Shown here: piece after piece, positions 6,376 to 12,482 of the stretch | Layout: every line of letters begins with the position of its first letter | Position numbering within the stretch: position 1 is the stretch's first letter | From: an uncultured Clostridium sp. | Lineage (GTDB): Bacteria > Bacillota_I > Bacilli_A > RF39 > UBA660 | Assembly: GCA_905199855.1 (NCBI GenBank) | Contig: CAJKHY010000027.1 | Coordinates: forward strand, 1-12,482 | Direction: 5' to 3' | Length of the DNA: 12,482 nucleotides | Program-made: the position numbers and the translations under genes | Notes under the pieces: generated by a model | Database searches by the model: none | What the model was told of the DNA's origin: nothing | The model's input: only the letters and a program-made list of their open reading frames with translations

Positions 6376-6485
6376 AAAATAATAGATATATATATTTATA
6401 CTAATATCACTAATTTTAAAGTGTGAAAAATTAAAAATATTTATTGTAAATTTTAATAAAAAAATTAACAAAGAAACCAAACTCA

Positions 6486-6514
6486 TTGACAAAGAACCAT
6501 TTTAACTATATAAT
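6486..6514 (+). promoter_or_regulatory. Perfect-consensus promoter of the Tad pilus operon
   Basis: TTGACA (6486-6491), a 17-bp spacer and TATAAT (6509-6514) match the housekeeping consensus exactly. Transcription near 6521 gives a 22-nt leader with GGAGG (6530-6534) 8 nt before the flp ATG. No other operator-like symmetry was found. Confidence 0.9.
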
Positions 6515-6542
6515 TAATTTATAAGATATGGAGGTTTTTTGT

Positions 6543-6767
6543 ATGAGATTTAATCTAAATAATAAAGGTCAAACTTTAGTAGAGTATGTTTTGATTATTT
6601 CCCTCGTGGCTGTGGTTATTGTGGGACTTGTAAAAATATTTGGAGGTTATTTAAAAGATTCAGTTACCAAAATGGGCTGTAATATATCAGGAAAAGAATA
6701 TGTAGAAGGAACCAAGATCGGAGAGGGTTATTGCGAAGGAGATAAAGATAAAACATTTGGTTTTTGA
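6543..6767 (+). CDS. flp: Flp-type (type IVb) major pilin
   Basis: This 74-aa prepilin has the short basic leader of Flp pilins (MRFNLNNKG), a prepilin peptidase site after Gly9, and the mature N-terminus QTLVEY with the conserved Glu at +5 (Glu14), followed by one hydrophobic helix (about 16-34). The mature pilin should assemble into a thin Tad/Flp fibre. Cys46 and Cys64 in the short C-terminal region could form a disulfide, which is uncommon in tiny Flp pilins. The start at 6543 is chosen because GGAGG sits 8 nt upstream. An in-frame ATG at 6528 lies before that ribosome binding site and almost at the transcription start. It is the first and presumably most translated gene of the operon. 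Confidence 0.92.
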   Translation: MRFNLNNKGQTLVEYVLIISLVAVVIVGLVKIFGGYLKDSVTKMGCNISGKEYVEGTKIGEGYCEGDKDKTFGF

Positions 6768-6775
6768 GGTGAATT

Positions 6776-7108
6776 ATGAATAGAAAGGGTCAAGCATTAA
6801 TTGAGTTTGTTTTAATATTGCCTGTTTTTCTAATGATACTTTTTTTGGTAATTGATTTTGGAATGATATATGTTGCTAAAATGAAATTAGAGAGTACATC
6901 CACAGAAATTATTGATTCTTATTATGATAATCATGATTTAAATACTATTAAAGATAAATATAAAGATTATGTTATCAATGATTCAAAAGAAGATGACTAT
7001 TTAAAACTAACTGTTAGATCTCAAGTAAACCTAATTACTCCTGGATTAGGTAGAATCTTATCAAATCCTTATGAAATAACAACGGAAAGGTATATATATG
7101 ATGAATAA
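6776..7108 (+). CDS. tadE: TadE-like pseudopilin
   Basis: The 110-aa protein has the leader MNRKG, a class-IV cleavage site after Gly5, QALIEF with Glu10 at mature +5, a hydrophobic helix (about 8-33) and a small hydrophilic C-terminal domain. This is the pattern of TadE/TadF minor pseudopilins, which are cut by the prepilin peptidase and may prime or cap the Flp fibre. GAGGTGA (6766-6772) overlaps the flp stop codon, indicating translational coupling. It overlaps the next gene by 11 bp. TadE is the best name, but TadE and TadF cannot be told apart by eye. Confidence 0.85.
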   Translation: MNRKGQALIEFVLILPVFLMILFLVIDFGMIYVAKMKLESTSTEIIDSYYDNHDLNTIKDKYKDYVINDSKEDDYLKLTVRSQVNLITPGLGRILSNPYEITTERYIYDE

Positions 7109-7487
7109 ATTAAATAATAAAGGACAATCTTTAGTAATGTTTGTTTGTTTACTTCCAATGCTTTTAATTATAATTTTATTAGTAGTTGACTATGGTAGAG
7201 TAAATAGTACTAAGGAAAAATTAGATTCTATTAATAAATTAGCAATTGATTATTTAAAAGAAAACGGGAGTAGTACAACCGCGATAGCAAATGTTGCTGA
7301 TATTATTACCAAAAATGATAGTTCAATTCAAAATATTAAAGTTGAAAAAATTGATAGAAGTAATAACATTAAAATAACATTAACAAAAGAGATAAATAGT
7401 ACATTTACGAAGATATCAAGTAAATTTAAGTATGAAATTGCTTCTATATACGAAATAGATGGGGATAAAATAAAAAGAATAAAGTAG
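7098..7487 (+). CDS. TadE/TadF-family minor pseudopilin lacking Glu+5
   Basis: This 129-aa protein again has a short basic leader (MMNKLNNKG), a cleavage glycine (Gly9), a hydrophobic helix (about 13-32) and a soluble C-terminal domain of about 95 residues. The mature start is QSLVMF, so the otherwise invariant Glu at +5 is Met14. In related systems the pseudopilin at the fibre tip (GspK of type II secretion) also lacks this Glu, so a tip or initiator role is a reasonable inference. AAAGG (7086-7090) serves ATG 7098; the adjacent ATG at 7101 is equally possible. It overlaps tadE by 11 bp and is followed directly by the ATPase gene. Confidence 0.8.
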   Translation: MMNKLNNKGQSLVMFVCLLPMLLIIILLVVDYGRVNSTKEKLDSINKLAIDYLKENGSSTTAIANVADIITKNDSSIQNIKVEKIDRSNNIKITLTKEINSTFTKISSKFKYEIASIYEIDGDKIKRIK

Positions 7488-7496
7488 GTGAGAATT

Positions 7497-8282
7497 ATGG
7501 CTTTAAAAAGTGGTAAAGTTATTTCTATTGCCTCGGTAAAAGGAGGAGTAGGTAAAACAACAATGTGTCTTAATCTAGCGGGTATCTATCACTTGATGGG
7601 GAAAAAAGTATTAATTATTGATCTTGACCTTTTCAGTGGAGGTATTTCCGTATGCCTAGATATTAAGAATGAAAAAGATATTTTTATGTTAATAGATAGT
7701 ATTAATAATAATCGTTTTACTAAATTAGAAGATTATGTAACAAAATATAATAAAAATATTGATGTTTTATCTGCCCCAAAAGATCCTAGGCAGGCTACAA
7801 AGATAGCAAGTAACTATTTAAGTATTTTATTTGATATAGCAAAGAGTAGTTATGATGTTATTTTAGTAGATACATCCCATACTTTAGATGAAGTGAATTT
7901 AACTATTTTAGATAATTCTTATATGAGTTTATATATTATTACTAATGATTTAGTTGATTTAAAGAATATGAAGAGTTTAATTAGTATTTTTAAAGATACT
8001 AATAAGGATAATTATTTAACGGTTTTAAATAATTCGAGAGATACAGGGAAAGATTATTTAACTATTTTTGAGATAAAGAATATTATTAAGACAAATATTG
8101 ATTATACTATTTCTAGGAATTTTTATATAAGAAATATTGATAAGTATATTATGAATGGTGAAATACTTACTTTAAATAAAACTATAAATAGGTTTCATGC
8201 TAGTGATATTTCTAAGTTAAAAATGATAGCCACTTCTCTTATAAGTGATAAACATGATAAGGAGGCATCTAATTATGAATAA
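7497..8282 (+). CDS. tadZ: TadZ/CpaE-type MinD/ParA-like ATPase
   Basis: The 261-aa protein has a deviant Walker A, KGGVGKTT (15-22), a switch segment LIIDLDLFSGG (39-49), and a Walker B-like VDTS (124-127). It belongs to the MinD/ParA superfamily, which in Tad loci (TadZ, CpaE) marks the cell site of pilus assembly. Many CpaE/TadZ proteins carry an N-terminal receiver-like domain. Here the protein begins almost directly with the ATPase strand, so that domain is missing. ATG 7497 is preferred: AGGTGAGA (7486-7493) lies just upstream, and the in-frame GTG at 7488 is itself part of that ribosome binding site. It overlaps the next gene by 8 bp. The family is certain; the TadZ role is inferred from context. 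Confidence 0.85.
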   Translation: MALKSGKVISIASVKGGVGKTTMCLNLAGIYHLMGKKVLIIDLDLFSGGISVCLDIKNEKDIFMLIDSINNNRFTKLEDYVTKYNKNIDVLSAPKDPRQATKIASNYLSILFDIAKSSYDVILVDTSHTLDEVNLTILDNSYMSLYIITNDLVDLKNMKSLISIFKDTNKDNYLTVLNNSRDTGKDYLTIFEIKNIIKTNIDYTISRNFYIRNIDKYIMNGEILTLNKTINRFHASDISKLKMIATSLISDKHDKEASNYE

Positions 8283-9600
8283 AAGAAGTTTACTTGAAGA
8301 GTTTGAGATAACTCCTAAGTATAATAAAACTCTTGATATAAAAGATTATGATATATTTCCTGATAAAAATTTACTGGATAAATTAAGAAATAAAATAATT
8401 CAAAATTTAATAGATAATAAAATAGAAGAAGACACTACTTTAGAAACATATATCAATAATGAAATTGATACTACGTTAGAAGGTTATGATTTAAATGTTA
8501 CTGAAAGAAATCATATTTTCAACTTAATTCAAAACGAAATAAATGGATATGGTCCTATAACAGAACTTTTGGATGATGATTCTATTACTGAAATTATGGT
8601 CAATGGTCCAGATGAGATATATGTTGAAATAGATGGTAAAATTATTAAGGATGATACAATATCTTTTATAAATGATGATCATATAATAAGAACTATTCAA
8701 AGAATAGTACAACCTTTAGGAAGAACAATTGATACGGCTAATCCTATGGTTGATGCTAGATTAAAAGATGGTTCGAGATTAAATGCTATTATTCCACCTT
8801 TATCGTTAAAAGGTCCTGTTCTAACTATTAGAAAATTTAGTAAGAATTTAGATAGTATTGATGATTTACTTAGAAAAGGAACTCTTACAACCCATATGGC
8901 AATGTTTTTAGAAGCTTCTGTTAAGGCTAAATTAAATATTTTAATATGTGGTGGAACTGGTACAGGTAAAACATCTCTTTTGAATATTTTATCTAGTTTT
9001 ATTGAAAATCATGAAAGAATAATTACAATAGAAGATGCTGCTGAACTAAGGCTTCATCAAGATCATGTAATTTCTTTAGAAACAAGATCAATGAATTATG
9101 AAGGGGCAGGGGAAATAACTATAAGAGATTTAGTTAGAAACTCTTTAAGAATGCGTCCTGATAGAATAATTGTAGGTGAGGTTCGTGGTAAGGAAGCATT
9201 TGATATGATGCAAGCTATGAATACAGGTCACGAAGGTTCTTTAACAACATTACACGCGAATAGTCCTGAAGATGCTTTAAATAGATTAGAAACTATGATT
9301 TTAATGAATGATATGGATATTCCAGTAAGTGCTGTTCGTGGTTATATTGAAAATGCTATTGATTTAGTTGTTAACATTGAAAGATTAACCGATGGTAAAA
9401 GAAAAATAACTAGTATTTGTGAAGTGCAAGGTATTAAAGAAGGTAAAATTACTTTAAAGGAAATATTTGCTTTTAAAGAAAAAGGTATTGCCGAGGATGA
9501 GAGTGTTATTGGAGAATTTATTATGTATAAATATAATCCAATGGTATTAAATAAAATAAGAAGAAAAGGTATAACTACCTTAGATACACTGTTTAAATAA
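8275..9600 (+). CDS. tadA: TadA/CpaF secretion ATPase (pilus motor)
   Basis: This is the hexameric ATPase that powers Flp pilus extension. The 441-aa protein shows the family layout: an N-terminal helical domain with NEINGYGPITELLDDD and ITEIMVNGPDEIYVE (about residues 83-120), an Asp/His-box region, Walker A GGTGTGKT (226-233, Lys232), an Arg-rich SLRMRPDR segment, Walker B DRIIVGE (296-302, Glu302), and the TLHANS histidine box (His327). AAGGAGG (8259-8265) stands 9 nt before ATG 8275; a longer in-frame start at 8245 has no such site. It overlaps the tadZ end by 8 bp. All catalytic motifs appear intact, so the motor should be active. Confidence 0.95.
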   Translation: MNKRSLLEEFEITPKYNKTLDIKDYDIFPDKNLLDKLRNKIIQNLIDNKIEEDTTLETYINNEIDTTLEGYDLNVTERNHIFNLIQNEINGYGPITELLDDDSITEIMVNGPDEIYVEIDGKIIKDDTISFINDDHIIRTIQRIVQPLGRTIDTANPMVDARLKDGSRLNAIIPPLSLKGPVLTIRKFSKNLDSIDDLLRKGTLTTHMAMFLEASVKAKLNILICGGTGTGKTSLLNILSSFIENHERIITIEDAAELRLHQDHVISLETRSMNYEGAGEITIRDLVRNSLRMRPDRIIVGEVRGKEAFDMMQAMNTGHEGSLTTLHANSPEDALNRLETMILMNDMDIPVSAVRGYIENAIDLVVNIERLTDGKRKITSICEVQGIKEGKITLKEIFAFKEKGIAEDESVIGEFIMYKYNPMVLNKIRRKGITTLDTLFK

Positions 9601-9620
9601 ATGGGAAAAGGAGTAATAAT

Positions 9621-10619
9621 ATGAGTAGTAATATTGAATTAACAATTATCCAAGTAATAATTATGATAGTACTATTTTGTATTATTATTCTTTTACTTAG
9701 GCAGAGTAAAGCTATAAAATGCGAAAGAAGAATAGCAAGATATAGTATTTCTCCTTTAGAATATAAAGATAAATCATTTGCTGATATTGTTTATGACAAA
9801 TATTACAAAGAAGTAACAAAACTAAGTAAGATATTAAATAGAAGCAAGTTTATTACTAAAAAATCTTTAAAGTATGAAAAGTATTTGGGTTATTTACCTA
9901 ATTTTGAAGTTATAGATTTTATTTCAAATAAAATTATCATTAGTGTTATATATATAATTATTACTATATTTTCTATTACTTTACAAACTAGAGTTGTTAC
10001 TATTTTAGAATTAATAATTAATTTAATGATTGGTTATTATTTGCTTGATGTTTATTTATATTATAGGCAAAAATATATGAAGAAGGTAATTGAGAAGCAG
10101 GTATTAAAAGCGGTTATAGTTATGAATAATGCTTTTAAAGCAGGAAAGTCTACTATGCAAGCAATATATATTGCTTCACAGGAATTAGCGGCTCCACTTA
10201 ATTATGAGTTTAAGAGAATGTATGATGAAATGCAATATGGATTATCTATTGATGTTGTTTTTGATAGGTTATCTAAAAGGGTAGATAATGAGGCAATTCA
10301 GTATTTAGCATCATCTTTAATCATTTTAAATAAAACAGGAGGTAATATTATTAAAGTATTTTCTTCAATAGAAAGGACTTTATTTGATAATCAAAAACTA
10401 AATGAAGAATTAAAGAATCTAACTGCTAGTTCAAATATAATAGTTAAAATACTTTTATGCATTCCATTTATATTTACATTTTTAATCTTCATTTTAAGTC
10501 CAACATATTTTAATCCTTTATTTGATTCTTCTTTAGGACATATTGTAATATTATTAATTATTTTAATATTTATATCATATATTTGGTTTTTGCAAAAGAT
10601 TATGAAAGTTAAGGTGTAA
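9621..10619 (+). CDS. tadB: TadB pilus platform membrane protein
   Basis: TadB is one of two inner-platform proteins that the TadA motor acts on. The 332-aa protein has an N-terminal membrane segment (about 8-26), a basic cytoplasmic linker, one or two further membrane segments (about 92-148), the type II secretion system F domain (about 161-275, with NNAFKAGKSTMQAI, YGLSIDVVFDRL and NKTGGN), and C-terminal membrane helices (about 275-328). AAAAGGAG (9606-9613) lies 7 nt before ATG 9621. The gap to tadA is 20 bp and to tadC 3 bp, so it is clearly in the operon. Confidence 0.9.
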   Translation: MSSNIELTIIQVIIMIVLFCIIILLLRQSKAIKCERRIARYSISPLEYKDKSFADIVYDKYYKEVTKLSKILNRSKFITKKSLKYEKYLGYLPNFEVIDFISNKIIISVIYIIITIFSITLQTRVVTILELIINLMIGYYLLDVYLYYRQKYMKKVIEKQVLKAVIVMNNAFKAGKSTMQAIYIASQELAAPLNYEFKRMYDEMQYGLSIDVVFDRLSKRVDNEAIQYLASSLIILNKTGGNIIKVFSSIERTLFDNQKLNEELKNLTASSNIIVKILLCIPFIFTFLIFILSPTYFNPLFDSSLGHIVILLIILIFISYIWFLQKIMKVKV

Positions 10620-10622
10620 TTT

Positions 10623-11318
10623 ATGAAGAATGAATTATCTAGGAAAATATATAATACTAAAACGATAAAGAATATGGAAAAGAGAATTAAATTACTTGGG
10701 GTATCTAGTAAGATGGATGCAATAACATTTTTAAATCTAAGATTATTTACTTCAATAATATTATTCTTTATTACAATATATATATTTAATTTAGGTTATG
10801 TTTTAGGGCCAATTATTACTATAATATATTATTATTTATGTAGTTATTTATTAATATCTAAACCAATAAAAAAAAGGACTAGTAAGTTAGAAAAAGAAGC
10901 AATGCATTTTTTTGAAGTGTTAACTTTATCTTTAGAAACAGGTAAGAATTTGAATGAGGCTTTTATTGTTACGGTAAATACTGTTGATAATGAATTATCT
11001 AATCAATTTAAGGAGGCTTTAAGAGAAGTAAAATATGGTAAAAGTTTAACTGAAGCTTTGGTTAGTATTCAACAAAATATTCCATCAGAGACTATAAATA
11101 ATACTATTTTAACTTTAACACAGGCTGATGTTTTTGGTAATAGTGTAGTAGATACAATGTATAATCAGATTGATTATTTAAGAGAGAAAAGGAAATTAGA
11201 AGTTAAGGCAAGTATTTCAAAGGTACCAATTAAAATAAGTGTTATTTCGGTATTATTCTTTGTGCCTTTGATACTTTTACTTATTTTATCGCCAATATTA
11301 ATTAGTTATTTAAAATAA
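10623..11318 (+). CDS. tadC: TadC pilus platform membrane protein
   Basis: The 231-aa protein is the second GspF-like platform component. Two membrane segments (about 38-56 and 59-79) precede the F domain (HFFEVLTLSLETGKNLNEAF from residue 95, YGKSLTEAL, TQADVFGNSV), and a final hydrophobic helix (about 203-229) ends the chain. AAGGTG lies within the last codons of tadB, 3 nt before the ATG region, so translation is coupled. It is the last recognisable Tad gene. No terminator follows, so operon transcripts may run on into the leader RNA region. Confidence 0.88.
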   Translation: MKNELSRKIYNTKTIKNMEKRIKLLGVSSKMDAITFLNLRLFTSIILFFITIYIFNLGYVLGPIITIIYYYLCSYLLISKPIKKRTSKLEKEAMHFFEVLTLSLETGKNLNEAFIVTVNTVDNELSNQFKEALREVKYGKSLTEALVSIQQNIPSETINNTILTLTQADVFGNSVVDTMYNQIDYLREKRKLEVKASISKVPIKISVISVLFFVPLILLLILSPILISYLK

Positions 11319-11328
11319 TAAGAAAATT

Positions 11329-11357
11329 TTGACAAAAATATCAATAAATAGTAAAAT
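11329..11357 (+). promoter_or_regulatory. Strong promoter of the structured leader and surface protein gene
   Basis: TTGACA (11329-11334), a 17-bp spacer and TAAAAT (11352-11357) predict transcription from about 11364. The first 12 bases of the promoter and the TAAAATTAAT block are identical to those of the small RNA promoter at 1769-1801. Confidence 0.85.
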
Positions 11358-11394
11358 TAATACATGTAAATAGCAAAGAAAGTAGGTGTTTAAA

Positions 11395-11526
11395 ATGAAT
11401 AGAATGTTTCTAACTAACTACAATACTCATACATTCGTATGGGGGGAGTCATTTAAATATTCTATTATTTTAAACACTAATAAAATAAATTTAAAAGATA
11501 AACTAACTAATATTAGTACTTTTTAA
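11395..11526 (+). CDS. Leader ORF, 43 aa, start in a hairpin and stop in a terminator loop
   Basis: ATG 11395 has GTAGGTG (11382-11388) 6 nt upstream, as good as the pilus genes' sites. The peptide begins MNRMFLTNYNTHTFVWGE and has no signal peptide or membrane helix; no homology is recognised. Its stop codon (11524-11526) falls at the loop of the terminator stem, so a ribosome reading to the end would unfold the terminator's 5' arm. That points to a leader peptide whose translation controls readthrough into the gene at 11578. A G6 run (11441-11446) in the middle of the ORF is striking in this AT-rich DNA. The ORF could also be incidental to a purely RNA-based switch. Confidence 0.45.
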   Translation: MNRMFLTNYNTHTFVWGESFKYSIILNTNKINLKDKLTNISTF

Positions 11527-11550
11527 GTGCTAGTTTTTGGTTAGTTTTTT
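11501..11550 (+). terminator. Intrinsic terminator (attenuator) before the surface protein gene
   Basis: AACTAAC...TAGTACTT (11501-11521) pairs with AAGTGCTA...GTTAGTT (11525-11546) across a 3-nt loop. It is a near-continuous stem of about 20 bp with one small internal loop and a few G-U pairs, followed by six T (11545-11550). It lies 28 nt before the ATG of the downstream gene and downstream of a strong promoter, so it should cut expression unless it is disarmed. Confidence 0.85.
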
Positions 11551-11577
11551 GCTATTTAAAAAGAAAGAGGTATAATT

Positions 11578-12482
11578 ATGAAGAATTATATTAATAAAAT
11601 AAAAACTGATAGTAAAAAAATATTAATATTAGAAATATTTGGTGTTTTTATTCTATCTTTAGGATTTACTTTAGCACTTAATTATATATCTAAAAGTATA
11701 AATGCATCTTTAACAACAGCAAATATTAATGTTATATATGTAGGAGATAATAATATTACTAAAGATTTATTTTTACCTATAACCGCTAATGAAACTTCAA
11801 CTAAAGCAGCTATAGCAAATTTTACAGTAAAAGGAGCGGAAAGTAATCCTGCAGATAAAGATATAATCTATGATATTACATTAACTAATATCGATATAAC
11901 AGATGGATTATTAGATGAAAACTTTAAGTTTGAATTATATAAAAATAATAGTAAAATAAGTGAAGGTAATTTTAGTAATTTACAAGTTGAAAATAGTAAT
12001 GGAACATTAAAATATTATCAAAGAGCAATATTAAATGAAAATGTAATGAATTTACCTAGATATAATGAAACCGCTGATAGTTTTCAAATTAGAATATATA
12101 TCCTTGATAATGGTAAAGATCAATCTAATTTAATGGGACAATCATTTAAAGCAAATGTAGAAATAGCAACTTATACTACTAAAGGTGGATCTACTAATAG
12201 AAATAGATATACTAATTTAATAACAATAAAAAATGATTTCATAATAAATAGCAATATTGGTAACTTTAGAAGAGGTATATATAATGTATCTACATCATGT
12301 AATAATGCCGAATCTTCATTTAATAAAACTAATTGGGAATTTAGAATAAAAAACTTAACAGGTTATTCTACTTGTAATGCAACATTTACAGAAGATACTA
12401 ATACTTATCCTAAACTATATGATAAAATAATATCATTATGGAATAATACAGATGGAACTAATAATATATTTAAAGAAACACA
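11578..12482 (+). CDS. Surface/secreted protein, TasA/camelysin-like, 3' end outside window
   Basis: The frame is open from ATG 11578 (AAAGAGG 7-8 nt upstream) to the window end: 301 residues and incomplete. A basic N-terminus is followed by one hydrophobic segment (about 15-34) and a polar region ending in SINAS (40-44), either a signal peptide or a membrane anchor. Residues about 45-198 look like a beta-sandwich with the flow of TasA/camelysin-type (SipW-dependent) surface proteins: YDITLTN..., FKFELYKNN, FQIRIYILDNG, and NLMGQSFKANVEI. A second region follows with Cys241 and Cys266, a possible disulfide pair. The protein is Asn- and Thr-rich, as expected outside the cell. Its place after the Tad operon suggests a pilus-linked or matrix protein, but that is inference; the family call is tentative. 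Confidence 0.55.
   Translation, partial: MKNYINKIKTDSKKILILEIFGVFILSLGFTLALNYISKSINASLTTANINVIYVGDNNITKDLFLPITANETSTKAAIANFTVKGAESNPADKDIIYDITLTNIDITDGLLDENFKFELYKNNSKISEGNFSNLQVENSNGTLKYYQRAILNENVMNLPRYNETADSFQIRIYILDNGKDQSNLMGQSFKANVEIATYTTKGGSTNRNRYTNLITIKNDFIINSNIGNFRRGIYNVSTSCNNAESSFNKTNWEFRIKNLTGYSTCNATFTEDTNTYPKLYDKIISLWNNTDGTNNIFKET

Larger units (their letters stand above)
11364..11577 (+). promoter_or_regulatory. Structured 5' leader with mutually exclusive pairings (candidate attenuator or riboswitch)
   Basis: Three pairings are visible. Stem A: GTGTTTAAAAT (11386-11396) with ATTTTAAACAC (11467-11477), then after one bulged G, AATAGAAT (11398-11405) with ATTCTATT (11459-11466), 19 bp in all. 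It buries the start codon at 11395 and part of its ribosome binding site. A small hairpin CATAC/GTATG (11428-11441) sits inside, followed by a G run. Stem B is the terminator at 11501-11550. Stem C: AAATAGCAAAGAA (11368-11380) with TTTTTTGCTATTT (11545-11557), 13 bp with one G-U, which would capture the terminator's U-tract. CTAACTAA occurs both in the loop of stem A and in the terminator's 5' arm, so either copy can pair with GGTTAG. This is the architecture of a cis-acting switch; no known riboswitch core was recognised. Confidence 0.65.

Noticed and set aside
6241..6492. Minus-strand ORF of 83 codons
   Set aside because: It lies mostly over the end of tmk and its terminator, is low-complexity, has no family resemblance, and runs against the Tad operon promoter. 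It is a shadow of AT-rich sequence.
6765..6767. Mycoplasma-type code (TGA = Trp)
   Set aside because: TGA ends flp and tmk at sensible lengths, and the next gene's ribosome binding site overlaps the flp stop. Trp is written TGG throughout.
7488..7496. GTG at 7488 as the tadZ start
   Set aside because: The GTG is part of the AGGTGAGA ribosome binding site serving ATG 7497.
8245..8274. Longer tadA start at 8245
   Set aside because: AAGGAGG at 8259-8265 lies inside that extension and serves ATG 8275.
8524..8712. Minus-strand ORF of 62 codons
   Set aside because: It lies entirely within the tadA coding sequence and is Tyr/Ile/Asn-rich, as expected for antisense of AT-rich coding DNA.

Overview
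The window comes from a very AT-rich, low-GC Gram-positive-type bacterium. It has EzrA (a Firmicutes FtsZ regulator), AGGAGG-type ribosome binding sites and near-consensus TTGACA/TATAAT promoters. TGA works as a stop: the flp gene ends in TGA, and the next gene's Shine-Dalgarno overlaps that stop. Tryptophan is written TGG. This argues against a Mycoplasma-type code and fits a gut-type, small-genome member of the Bacilli. That placement is inference from style and gene content, not a species call. Apart from one weak minus-strand ORF, all genes read left to right.

Layout. 1-469: the 3' end of a phosphotransferase-fold protein (APH/CotS/YutH type) with degenerate catalytic residues. 448-651: a doubtful small membrane ORF on the minus strand. 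704-1768: a stand-alone amidoligase with its own promoter. 1769-1902: a promoter-to-terminator small RNA gene that I cannot assign to a family. 1903-2184: a gene-free, extremely AT-rich stretch with one hairpin and a repeated TGTARCAMA motif. 2225-3928: ezrA, starting at TTG. 4019-6358: thyA-dfrA-tmk, a tight dTMP-synthesis operon closed by a terminator that overlaps the tmk stop codon.

6486-11318 is a compact Tad (type IVc) pilus operon behind a perfect-consensus promoter: Flp pilin, a TadE-like pseudopilin, a second pseudopilin lacking the conserved Glu+5, a TadZ/CpaE-type ATPase without a receiver domain, the TadA/CpaF motor ATPase, and the membrane platform proteins TadB and TadC. No prepilin peptidase, secretin or Rcp genes are seen, as expected for a single-membrane cell with the peptidase encoded elsewhere.

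11329-12482 holds the most unusual part. A strong promoter drives a leader of roughly 190 nt that carries a 43-codon ORF, a 19-bp hairpin covering that ORF's start codon, an intrinsic terminator whose loop contains the ORF's stop codon, and a 13-bp pairing between the leader's 5' end and the terminator U-tract. It precedes a secreted or membrane-anchored surface protein (truncated by the window end) with a TasA/camelysin-like look. The simplest reading is a transcription attenuator or switch controlling a surface protein that may work with the Tad pilus. This is the best candidate for an undescribed regulatory system here.
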